From a virus, in IMG/VR virus record IMGVR_UViG_3300009119_000002, positions 1 through 39,304 of that record: a stretch of 39,304 nucleotides of DNA. One strand, 5' to 3'. The position numbers and the translations under genes are program-made. The notes under the pieces were generated by a model. That model had not been told where the DNA came from and made no database searches. It saw only the letters and a list, made by a program, of their open reading frames with translations. Shown piece after piece: positions 30,387-36,795 of the stretch; position 1 is the first letter of the stretch, and each line of letters begins with the position of its first letter.

Positions 30387-30791
30387 TCACCGTTGCATCA
30401 TACCCCAGATCATGGCTGCATAATGAGCGATCTTTAAAAAGTCGCGTTCGGCTTCTTGCGGACGCGCGTTCCTGCGCCATCGACAGGTGTACTTTTGAAT
30501 GGACGAGATGCATGCCACAATTCGACCGTGATCTGTGTCGTATGTCGATAGCATATCATCGCCTTTATCACCATACTGCGGGATTGTGTAGGTTTCGATG
30601 TGGTGCAGGACGGCATCTGAAAACTCTTTCCATTCCTGCCCACGCGTTGAAAGAGGTTTGACGGCTGTTGAGATCGGGACTTCGCTCTCACACATAGGAC
30701 GACAAAGAGCCGCGATCTCGTCTTCCGACATGATCGGGTGTTTGATATGTTCTATCCCCAAATAAAAATCATCTTCATTATTTCCTAACAT
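30387..30791 (-). CDS. Hypothetical phage protein
   Basis: 134 residues. The C-terminal QEAERDFLKIAHYAAMIWGM is a block often seen in small phage metabolism proteins, together with the central HHIETYTIPQYGDKGDDM. His and Asp residues could bind a metal or nucleotide, but I cannot name the enzyme. A one-mismatch dispersed word (GCCCACAG) lies in the gap before the clamp-like gene (30352). Confidence 0.55.
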   Translation of the reverse strand: MLGNNEDDFYLGIEHIKHPIMSEDEIAALCRPMCESEVPISTAVKPLSTRGQEWKEFSDAVLHHIETYTIPQYGDKGDDMLSTYDTDHGRIVACISSIQKYTCRWRRNARPQEAERDFLKIAHYAAMIWGMMQR

Positions 30792-30807
30792 TTTAATACC
30801 TCATTGT

Positions 30808-32463
30808 TTAAAATACAAAATCTAAAATCTCAGGGTATCTAGTACTCATCCATACCCTTATTTGAGTCGGTTTAGCTAATCCTGGAGCCAATAGCAAACT
30901 TTCATCTATGGTACTAGGCATAACATTATGTTGTGACCTTTGCATAAACCACGATTCAGCCTTTTTCCTAATGCCGCCTTTGTGTTCAAAACATACCCAT
31001 TCGCTGATTGTCAATCCCTCACAATAATACGTGACTTTTAACGATGATGGATTGCCAGGTTTAATATGCTTTGAATAAGTAACTGTTGAAACATTATACC
31101 ATTTATAAATCTCTTCCTTTTCTGGTTTTGATTTCCTTATCAGTTCGCCTTCGCAGCTTTGTTCGGTTTGATTAGACTGAGGTTTGAACAAGAATTCAAA
31201 CCCGCATACGCAACAGTATCTAACTGCAGCATGATGGTATGTCCCGCATTCTTCACAGATTTTAATCGGGGCATCGCGCCCAGGCTTTCCCGGCTTGCGT
31301 GGTAAAACCGGGTCATTGATCGGCCCAAGCCGCGTAATGTTGTTGCCAAAATCGCACACCAGGGTATCAACTTTGCCGGATTCGCGGCTTGTTCGAGTGC
31401 CGCGGCCGAGCATCTGGACCCACTTACCGGGCGAAGTTGTGGCGACCATAACACCTATCAAATCAATCGGCGGGTGATCAAAACCTGTTGTGAGTTTGCA
31501 GGCATTGACAAGGCATCGCGTCTCACCAGCTTTGAACTTGACTATCGCCTGATCGTTGGCATTGCCAGGGCGCTTTGAATGCGCATAATCGACCTCGACG
31601 CCATGCGCACGAAACATTTCCGTTGCATGCTCACATGCTGAAATCCCAGATGTAAATATAAGCCAGCTGTTGCGATCTTGTCCGTAAGTGACAATCTCTT
31701 GCACCTGAGCAAGCATAAGCTCGTATTTATCAAACCTTTCTTGCATTTCATGACTGTTAAACTCCCCGCCGGTAATTTTTATACCGTCTGTGTTAGTTGG
31801 GTTAAGCATCCGTTTATTGATCAACGGTGCGAGATAGCCTTCATCGAGCAGCCGGTTAAAGTTTTCAAGCGACGTTAAATCATAGCAAACATCGGTGAAA
31901 ATACCGCCGTCATCTGTCAAGTGACCCAGCTTCAAACGGTACGGCGTTGCTGAAAACCCTATCACTTTAATATGTGGGTTTGCCTCTTTTAATTTTCTTA
32001 ACACATATCGATATTGAGTATTATCCTCTGGTGATATTAAATGGCATTCGTCGATCAATACCAAATCCCTCCACCCAAAATTCCGATATTGAGCGGGTTT
32101 ATGTTGCTCTAACTCTTCTCCCTTTTTAATAGCGTTTGCAATCGACGCAACCCCGCCATAAACAATCGGCTGTATCATATCCCGACTGTTCAATCCTGCC
32201 GAATAAATCCCGATAGGCGCTAGCGGCCAAACTGACCTCAAGGCTTCAGCGTTTTGGCTTATTAGTTCTTTGACATGAGTCATCATCATGATTCGCTGCC
32301 CCGGCCAATTATCAAATATCAGCTTGACAAAACCGCCAATAACGACGCTTTTACCTGTACCTGTGGGCATAGCCACAATCGGGTTTCCCCGGTTTCCGTC
32401 ATAAAAATATTGCATGACAGCATTAATGGCATCCTGTTGATAATACCTAAGTTTAATAGCCAT
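30808..32463 (-). CDS. Superfamily 2 DNA helicase with zinc ribbon
   Basis: 551 residues. Walker A VAMPTGTGKSVV (about 31-42), DECH box LVLIDECHLIS (about 136), motif III GFSATPYRL (about 175), motif VI WVQMLGRGTRTS (about 345). After the two RecA folds comes a zinc ribbon CEECGTYHHAAVRYCCVCGF (about 400-420). The C-terminal 120 residues (YSKHIKPGNPSSLKVTYYCEGL) are an additional domain of unknown role that many phage helicases of this type carry. RadD/UvsW-like branch-processing or unwinding is likely. Start adjoins the nuclease stop without gap. Confidence 0.9.
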   Translation of the reverse strand: MAIKLRYYQQDAINAVMQYFYDGNRGNPIVAMPTGTGKSVVIGGFVKLIFDNWPGQRIMMMTHVKELISQNAEALRSVWPLAPIGIYSAGLNSRDMIQPIVYGGVASIANAIKKGEELEQHKPAQYRNFGWRDLVLIDECHLISPEDNTQYRYVLRKLKEANPHIKVIGFSATPYRLKLGHLTDDGGIFTDVCYDLTSLENFNRLLDEGYLAPLINKRMLNPTNTDGIKITGGEFNSHEMQERFDKYELMLAQVQEIVTYGQDRNSWLIFTSGISACEHATEMFRAHGVEVDYAHSKRPGNANDQAIVKFKAGETRCLVNACKLTTGFDHPPIDLIGVMVATTSPGKWVQMLGRGTRTSRESGKVDTLVCDFGNNITRLGPINDPVLPRKPGKPGRDAPIKICEECGTYHHAAVRYCCVCGFEFLFKPQSNQTEQSCEGELIRKSKPEKEEIYKWYNVSTVTYSKHIKPGNPSSLKVTYYCEGLTISEWVCFEHKGGIRKKAESWFMQRSQHNVMPSTIDESLLLAPGLAKPTQIRVWMSTRYPEILDFVF

Positions 32464-33381
32464 TTAACAAATCGCTTCCCAGCATGCTTGGCCGGTTTTG
32501 ATTATATGATCGGGTATTGGACCAGCATTTTGGTTTTTATCGCAAGCCCACATTGATTGTTCTATGGGGTGCGAGTGTCTGCACGAACGACAATTGATTT
32601 CAACAGACTGACCGCCGTGACAAATGCCAGCCATCGAACAATCTTTACAAGCCATGTGGGCTGGATTGAGCGATAACCTCTCTGGCGGTTCGGTCGCTGT
32701 TATGATTTCAGCAGCTTTGCGTTCAAGGGCGTCAGCCCTATCCCAATCGAGTTTCACGATTTCAATATGCACGCGATCATCGTTTTTATTAACCATGATA
32801 TAAATAGCATAATCGATTTTAAATGCTTTTCCATACGTGCACATCTGGTCAAAATGCACAGGTTTGCATTTACGCACACCTTCCTTGACCATCTTTTTAA
32901 ACATATTGTCGCCAGAGGTTTTAAACTCAAACAACATTTCACGCGGGTATTTAAACCTGTCGGGAAGATACCCTACACCATCGCACGAACCTCCGAAATG
33001 TCCATCGCATGCCGAAAATCTTAATTGTTTACCGGTTACTTCGTCAATATCTGTTACACTAAAACCAATATGTCTTAATATTTTGTTTATGGCAGGTTCT
33101 TCACGGTGACCCCTGTTAAATAACCTATACATACGCCCATTGAATTCTTCCCGATGGCACCAGCGGAAAGAGTACCAAAGTTTGCGTTTGCAAGGGTCAC
33201 CTATTAAAGATGCCCCTAAATGTTTTCTGTGTTCTTTTTCGTCAAACAATTCGATGCTTGCTGTTTCAAACAGATCGCTAATTGTGTCGGCTAAATTTAT
33301 CCTTTGATATAGGGTCTCTAAGATTAGCCCGGTTTCTTGGGCGTGGTTTTGGCTTGTGGCCGAGTTTTGGTATTGAGTCAT
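32464..33381 (-). CDS. PD-(D/E)XK (RecB/Cas4-like) exonuclease
   Basis: 305 residues. Motifs: GASLIGDPCKRKLWYSFRW, SACDGHFGGSCDGVGYL (catalytic Asp), EMLFEFKTSG (E-x-K), PVHFDQMCTYGKAFKIDYAIYIMVNKND (Q-x-x-x-Y). Two Cys pairs at the end (MACKDCSMAGICHGG ... NCRSCRHSHP) could ligate zinc or an Fe-S cluster as in Cas4/AddB types. Start 33381 is chosen because AAGGA stands 8 bases before it; the longer frame to 33444 lies inside the upstream gene. It overlaps that gene by 104 bases in another frame. Likely part of the recombination set. Confidence 0.85.
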   Translation of the reverse strand: MTQYQNSATSQNHAQETGLILETLYQRINLADTISDLFETASIELFDEKEHRKHLGASLIGDPCKRKLWYSFRWCHREEFNGRMYRLFNRGHREEPAINKILRHIGFSVTDIDEVTGKQLRFSACDGHFGGSCDGVGYLPDRFKYPREMLFEFKTSGDNMFKKMVKEGVRKCKPVHFDQMCTYGKAFKIDYAIYIMVNKNDDRVHIEIVKLDWDRADALERKAAEIITATEPPERLSLNPAHMACKDCSMAGICHGGQSVEINCRSCRHSHPIEQSMWACDKNQNAGPIPDHIIKTGQACWEAIC

Positions 33382-33628
33382 TTTCAAGGTCCTTATAATA
33401 TTGCAGTGAGTCGGCATATTCGGCTTTGAATGCAATGATCGCAATCAAAGCTCGATTACACATAAGTTCGTCAAAAAGTCTTACGTGGCATTCTGCTTCA
33501 CTTATTTGCAACCTAGATGCCAGCATTTTGTAACAGTCAGATCTTGTCGTAAGCCCGTACATCCATATCTCGTCGAGTTCTGCATGCACTTCGCCACGCA
33601 GCAACCACATCTTTTTACGGTGATTCAT
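33278..33628 (-). CDS. DUF3268-like protein lacking the zinc finger
   Basis: 116 residues. The middle, HAELDEIWMYGLTTRSDCYKMLASRLQISEAECHVRLFDELMCNRAL, matches the C-terminal part of the phage DUF3268 'zinc-finger-containing' proteins (…H..FD.LWKSG…R..AY.WLA..LGI....CHI..FD...C...). The usual N-terminal zinc finger is missing, so this is a shortened form. AGGGG upstream of the ATG. The last 35 codons overlap the nuclease start, and the tail (KPKPRPRNRANLR) is basic. Confidence 0.65.
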   Translation of the reverse strand: MNHRKKMWLLRGEVHAELDEIWMYGLTTRSDCYKMLASRLQISEAECHVRLFDELMCNRALIAIIAFKAEYADSLQYYKDLENDSIPKLGHKPKPRPRNRANLRDPISKDKFSRHN

Positions 33629-33648
33629 AGGCTCACCCCTTGAATGAT

Positions 33649-33695
33649 GGCGGGGCAGAAACCCCGCCGGGTTAAAAGTTAAAAGTTAAAAGTTA
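33649..33695 (-). other. Hairpin and three-frame stop array behind the SSB-like gene
   Basis: Read leftward, the SSB-like gene ends with TAA and three more TAA follow at 7-base steps (TAACTTT repeated), so all three frames are closed within 24 bases. Then comes a perfect 7-bp G/C hairpin, GGCGGGG (33649-33655) and CCCCGCC (33662-33668), loop CAGAAA, without U-run. It may stop ribosomes, stabilise the message or separate expression of the genes on each side. Confidence 0.6.
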
Positions 33696-34391
33696 AGCGC
33701 TGGGCCATTGAGGAGCCGCCGCACCAGTAGCAGGGCCAGCGTAAGGCGGTTGTGCACCAAAACCAGCGGCTTGCGTTTGCACCGGCTGTTGACCGCCAAA
33801 GTTTGGCGCGCCTGTATAACCCTGCGCCTGTGCTGCAGCCGGTTGATACTGAGCCTGAGTCGTAGCGGCGGCTTGCTGCTGTGGTGCAGGAGCTGGTGCA
33901 GGAGCAGCCGCAGTCTGGCCAAAGCCATTTGAAGATTGCGCTGCTGTGACTGTCGAACCCGGCTCATTGCCATTTGCATCATAGACCCTTGTCACCTCAG
34001 TGTAGCCTTTTTCGTTGGGCTCGGGCTGCAGGGCGACATCGATTTGAAATGGGCGATTGTGCAGGACTGCTGTATCGGTAAAGGTTTGAAGCTGGCCGAT
34101 AGCATAAGCAACCGCGCTGAGTTGGCGCTTGGCAATGTCACGGCTCACTTCATTGGCATTGAAATAATTTAGCCTGTATACCCCGGTAGCGCCCGCAGCG
34201 TCCCCTTGCATGACTCTCAGGTTGAGCACAAGTTGGCCGGAAACCTTCTGGCCGTTGACTTCGGCTTTACCAACGCCAACAACACTTGAATCGGTGATGA
34301 TGACGGTGTGACGACCGACGGGCAATTTACCTGCGCCTTGGCTCGGGTTGTGATCTAATGGGTTAAATGGTTCTGGGAGTTGATATGACAT
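33693..34391 (-). CDS. DUF669/SSB-like DNA-binding protein
   Basis: 232 residues. The N-terminal 150 residues (KLPVGRHTVIITDSSVVGVGKAEVNGQ, LVLNLRVMQGDAAGATGVYRLNYFNAN, RQLSAVAYAIGQ) follow the DUF669 pattern: a short OB-like sheet, a G-x-x-x-G-x-x-x-x-x-x-Y/L-N strand, and a helix. The rest is a Gln/Ala/Pro-rich flexible tail, as in single-strand binding proteins. DUF669 proteins are regularly coded beside Sak4-type ATPases, as here. AGGA nine bases upstream of the start. Confidence 0.75.
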   Translation of the reverse strand: MSYQLPEPFNPLDHNPSQGAGKLPVGRHTVIITDSSVVGVGKAEVNGQKVSGQLVLNLRVMQGDAAGATGVYRLNYFNANEVSRDIAKRQLSAVAYAIGQLQTFTDTAVLHNRPFQIDVALQPEPNEKGYTEVTRVYDANGNEPGSTVTAAQSSNGFGQTAAAPAPAPAPQQQAAATTQAQYQPAAAQAQGYTGAPNFGGQQPVQTQAAGFGAQPPYAGPATGAAAPQWPSA

Positions 34392-34471
34392 TTTTAAATA
34401 TCCTAACGTGTTGTTAATAAAGGTAATCCCACATTTTATGATTACGTGGGCAACAAAGGTGCGTGTAAAAT

Positions 34472-35146
34472 TTAAGCTAAAATCTTATTGAAAATGTATG
34501 TCCAGTCGAGCGGCTCAAGATCTGCCAGCTTGCCCGATCGATCACGTGCCGCTGCCAAATATGATTCAGAGCATGTCAATGTGGGTATAGGCTTAGCTCC
34601 CTGCCCCGGGACAATCTGTTTCGAACAATATAATACCTCGTCGAACTTGTGAGGTATTTCACTATTCAATATCTTGCCGGGAAAATACGGTTTGTACTTA
34701 TCTCCCTCACCGTCCTTGCTCTGTTTCGCCAATAATATGACATGTTTTTCTTTCCAAAAATATAAAGCTTCTGTCATTTTCATTACGTTTGTCGCCATTT
34801 CTCCATAGGCCGCCTGCCCGTGGGCTTTTGCTTTCAAAGCGGCCTTAAGATAAACATCGGCCACTTCCGACCATGAATCAACGCAAATCGTCTGAAAGTT
34901 TTTCGCTTCGGCCGATTCAAAAATAAACTTAAAAAACTCTTCAATCTTGGGGACCGTGTTAGCTTCCCAACATGGGTAATCACATCCACGGGTGCTTAAC
35001 ATTCCCGGTTCAACCACAAGGCAGATCGGACTCGGAGCGCTTTGAATACTAGGTGTCTTTCCGGACCCTGGAGGACCGTAGCAAAGCACCTTTACCCCAA
35101 ATTGCTGGGCCAATGAATTAGCGGGCTTAAGATCGGACATTTTCAT
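34472..35146 (-). CDS. RecA-fold ATPase, Sak4-like recombinase (AAA_24)
   Basis: 224 residues. Walker A CYGPPGSGKTPSI (about 22-34), Walker B TICVDSWSEV (about 82-91), KHVILLAKQSKDGEG (sensor-like) near 135. Short size and G-P-P-G-S-G-K-T fit phage Sak4/AAA_24 proteins, which pair complementary single strands together with an SSB partner. The start (35146) overlaps the upstream stop as ATGA. Acts with the DUF669-like protein and the PD-(D/E)XK nuclease. Confidence 0.85.
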   Translation of the reverse strand: MKMSDLKPANSLAQQFGVKVLCYGPPGSGKTPSIQSAPSPICLVVEPGMLSTRGCDYPCWEANTVPKIEEFFKFIFESAEAKNFQTICVDSWSEVADVYLKAALKAKAHGQAAYGEMATNVMKMTEALYFWKEKHVILLAKQSKDGEGDKYKPYFPGKILNSEIPHKFDEVLYCSKQIVPGQGAKPIPTLTCSESYLAAARDRSGKLADLEPLDWTYIFNKILA

Positions 35147-35586
35147 TTGAAATCGCCTTTCAACGGCCCAGTCTTAAGCTGAACAGCACTGTCTTTGATT
35201 GTGATCGCCGGATTCAAAATCGCCTGCAGCTCTGGCGACAATCTACGATAGGACGACATTGAAATGACCGGTTTCCAGCTCACCAATGCATTGGCGTCGA
35301 ACGTGTCGTTTGTCCCGATCATCGTGTTAACAATTTGCGTCAATTCTTGGTTGCTTACATCGACCGAAATGGTTTGAGCCATTGTGACAGTCAATTCAGT
35401 GTCGATTTCTGGAAATTGAAACTTTTCAGTTCCGTATTTATCAGTCGTTGAACCTACGGTATTTAATACGACCAGTTCGCGCATTTCGCGTTCTTCAGAG
35501 ATCGACCTCTTTGTGCGTTCCCTGGAGACCATCCAGTTTTCAATCAGCACATTATTGCTTAAAGGTTTTCCTATTTGGTTTTCCAT
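35143..35586 (-). CDS. Hypothetical protein of the recombination operon
   Basis: 147 residues: charged N-terminal helix (SRERTKRSISEEREMREL), followed by small strands and a SPELQAILNPAITIKDSAVQL end. No family recognised. AAGAGAG seven bases upstream. Coupled to the Sak4-like gene by ATGA, so a partner role is plausible. Confidence 0.6.
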   Translation of the reverse strand: MENQIGKPLSNNVLIENWMVSRERTKRSISEEREMRELVVLNTVGSTTDKYGTEKFQFPEIDTELTVTMAQTISVDVSNQELTQIVNTMIGTNDTFDANALVSWKPVISMSSYRRLSPELQAILNPAITIKDSAVQLKTGPLKGDFK

Positions 35587-35654
35587 TTTCTTACTCTCTT
35601 ATTTAAAAGGTGATTCATTGTTTCACATAGCAAAACATTTGTCAAGCACTTTTT

Positions 35655-35858
35655 TTAAATTACGCCAATTTTATTTCTGATGGTGACCGCCTCGTAATTG
35701 GCACGATTGCTCAATTCGATTGCAAATTTAGCAATATCCCTAAAGTGTGCCTCTATCAAGCCCACATTGTTAGGTTGTGTTTGCAGAGTTTCGTAAAGAG
35801 CTGCTGATTGAGTCATCGCTGCTTGAATCGATTCAAATGATGCAAATAATTTATCCAT
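35655..35858 (-). CDS. Small helical hypothetical protein
   Basis: 67 residues, alpha-helical (FESIQAAMTQSAALYETLQTQ ... AHFRDIAKFAIELSNRANYEA). AAGG ahead of the ATG. An inverted dispersed word lies in the coding sequence (35760). Function unknown. Confidence 0.6.
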   Translation of the reverse strand: MDKLFASFESIQAAMTQSAALYETLQTQPNNVGLIEAHFRDIAKFAIELSNRANYEAVTIRNKIGVI

Positions 35859-35859
35859 T

Positions 35860-36099
35860 TTAGTCTACCTTAATAAAGTTATCTTTCAAAGCCCGCCAAT
35901 TGTTATCCGAAAATGATATCAGCATTTTATCTATGCTGATATCTTCTGAAATTTTTCTTGTGATCACAAGTTTCATTCCTGTTGGTGATCGAGGGAAATA
36001 AAAATCACATGTGTCTGTGCCGCAATGTCTATCAACTGTGATCGAGCCGGTTGGTATATTCAGAGCATCTTCCAGCTCGTACAATTTAAATGTTGGCAT
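35860..36099 (-). CDS. First gene of the leftward operon, hypothetical
   Basis: 79 residues, strands and Cys pair in HCGTDTCDFYFPRS; the second half SEDISIDKMLISFSDNNWRALKDNF. No family recognised. GAGGAAAG ribosome site nine bases before the start, 34 bases behind the leftward -10. The stop overlaps the leader of the next gene. Confidence 0.6.
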   Translation of the reverse strand: MPTFKLYELEDALNIPTGSITVDRHCGTDTCDFYFPRSPTGMKLVITRKISEDISIDKMLISFSDNNWRALKDNFIKVD

Positions 36100-36132
36100 T
36101 TTTTTCTTTCCTCATTGTTGATGGTGCTGCAC

Positions 36133-36221
36133 ATGATACAGATAATTTTTGCATTGTCAAGCGATATTTTTTTATCCGGAAGAAAAATATCACTTGACAA
36201 TGCAAAATTTATCTGTAGCAT
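36133..36221. promoter_or_regulatory. 88-bp dyad with divergent promoters
   Basis: The axis is the palindrome TCCGGA (36175-36180). Each arm carries a promoter pointing outward: rightward TTGACA 36194-36199, 16 bp, TAGCAT 36216-36221; leftward, on the minus strand, TTGACA 36160-36155, 16 bp, TATCAT 36138-36133. The arms match over about 40 bases with few mismatches. The leftward unit drives the polymerase/recombination genes, the rightward one the Cro-like and PrimPol genes. The dyad could be read by a dimeric regulator or form a cruciform. Confidence 0.9.
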
Positions 36222-36255
36222 TCACAACCTCAATCAACTCAACGGATAAATCCAA

Positions 36256-36462
36256 ATGAAAACTCAAGTGACCGACCTTCCAGCGCTCACCAAACACATG
36301 ATCAACGAGCGCCCAGCGAGCCTTTCACTGTGCGATCTTTGCCAAGCAATCGGACGCACACCAGCATGGCTCAGACTCTTTCGCGATGGCAAGCTCAAAG
36401 ACCCAGGTTTTTATACAATGTGCAAAATCATTGAAATAATTGAAAATCATAAAGGAGTTTGA
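36256..36462 (+). CDS. Small Cro-like helix-turn-helix protein
   Basis: 68 residues. LSLCDLCQAIGRTPAWLRLFRDGKLKDPGFYTMCKIIEII has the look of a lambda-repressor/Cro-type fold: helix 2 LCDLCQAIG, turn, helix 3 TPAWLRLFRDG, then a closing helix. Directly behind the rightward promoter of the 88-bp dyad, it is well placed to control both early operons. GGA is a weak ribosome site 10 bases upstream. Confidence 0.65.
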   Translation: MKTQVTDLPALTKHMINERPASLSLCDLCQAIGRTPAWLRLFRDGKLKDPGFYTMCKIIEIIENHKGV

Positions 36463-36465
36463 ATC

Positions 36466-36792
36466 ATGATAATTAGAAGCAGATGCAACACTAAAGTTTT
36501 ATTAGACGATTATGATATAAATAATATAATACATGCTATTGATGAAGCGGGTCCTATGTTATTGGAACTATCAGCAGAATTAACAAGAATTAAAAATAAT
36601 TTAGGTGGATTGGAAAGAAATAGAAAATGTAGAGAATATAATATTATAGATTTAAGGTTAAAGTATTTTGAAAATCTTTATAAATTGGATACGACAATAC
36701 GATTAATAAATACAATAACTAATTCAACCTCACAGCCTATATATGAATTTCCAGTACCGAAGGTTAATGAGTTAAAATCTATTTGGGGTTAA
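36466..36792 (+). CDS. A+T-rich hypothetical protein
   Basis: 108 residues, helical, coiled-coil-like (LLELSAELTRIKNNLGGLERNRK). Base composition is clearly richer in A+T than its neighbours (many AAT/ATA codons), suggesting recent acquisition. AAAGGAG nine bases before the start. No family recognised. Confidence 0.6.
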   Translation: MIIRSRCNTKVLLDDYDINNIIHAIDEAGPMLLELSAELTRIKNNLGGLERNRKCREYNIIDLRLKYFENLYKLDTTIRLINTITNSTSQPIYEFPVPKVNELKSIWG

Positions 36793-36795
36793 TTA

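Larger units (their letters stand above)
354..35767. repeat. Dispersed word ATGTGGGC, 23 exact sites
   Basis: Plus-strand sites start at 354, 2661, 4714, 7801, 9515, 11199, 13017, 15912, 17627, 20607, 24034, 25090, 25854, 28963 and 32654. Minus-strand sites (GCCCACAT) start at 8431, 13329, 15271, 20573, 26803, 27479, 32546 and 35760. Flanks favour A/C before and T-T/A-A/G after. One-mismatch copies include 782, 1240, 19009, 27384, 31972, 34427, 34444, 34579, 37333 and 38775. 17 of 23 exact sites point along transcription. Both intergenic and coding sites occur. Confidence 0.85.

Noticed and set aside
354-35767. Dispersed word as known DNA-uptake sequence
   Set aside because: It does not match the Neisseria or Pasteurellaceae uptake words known to me; kept only as an alternative idea.
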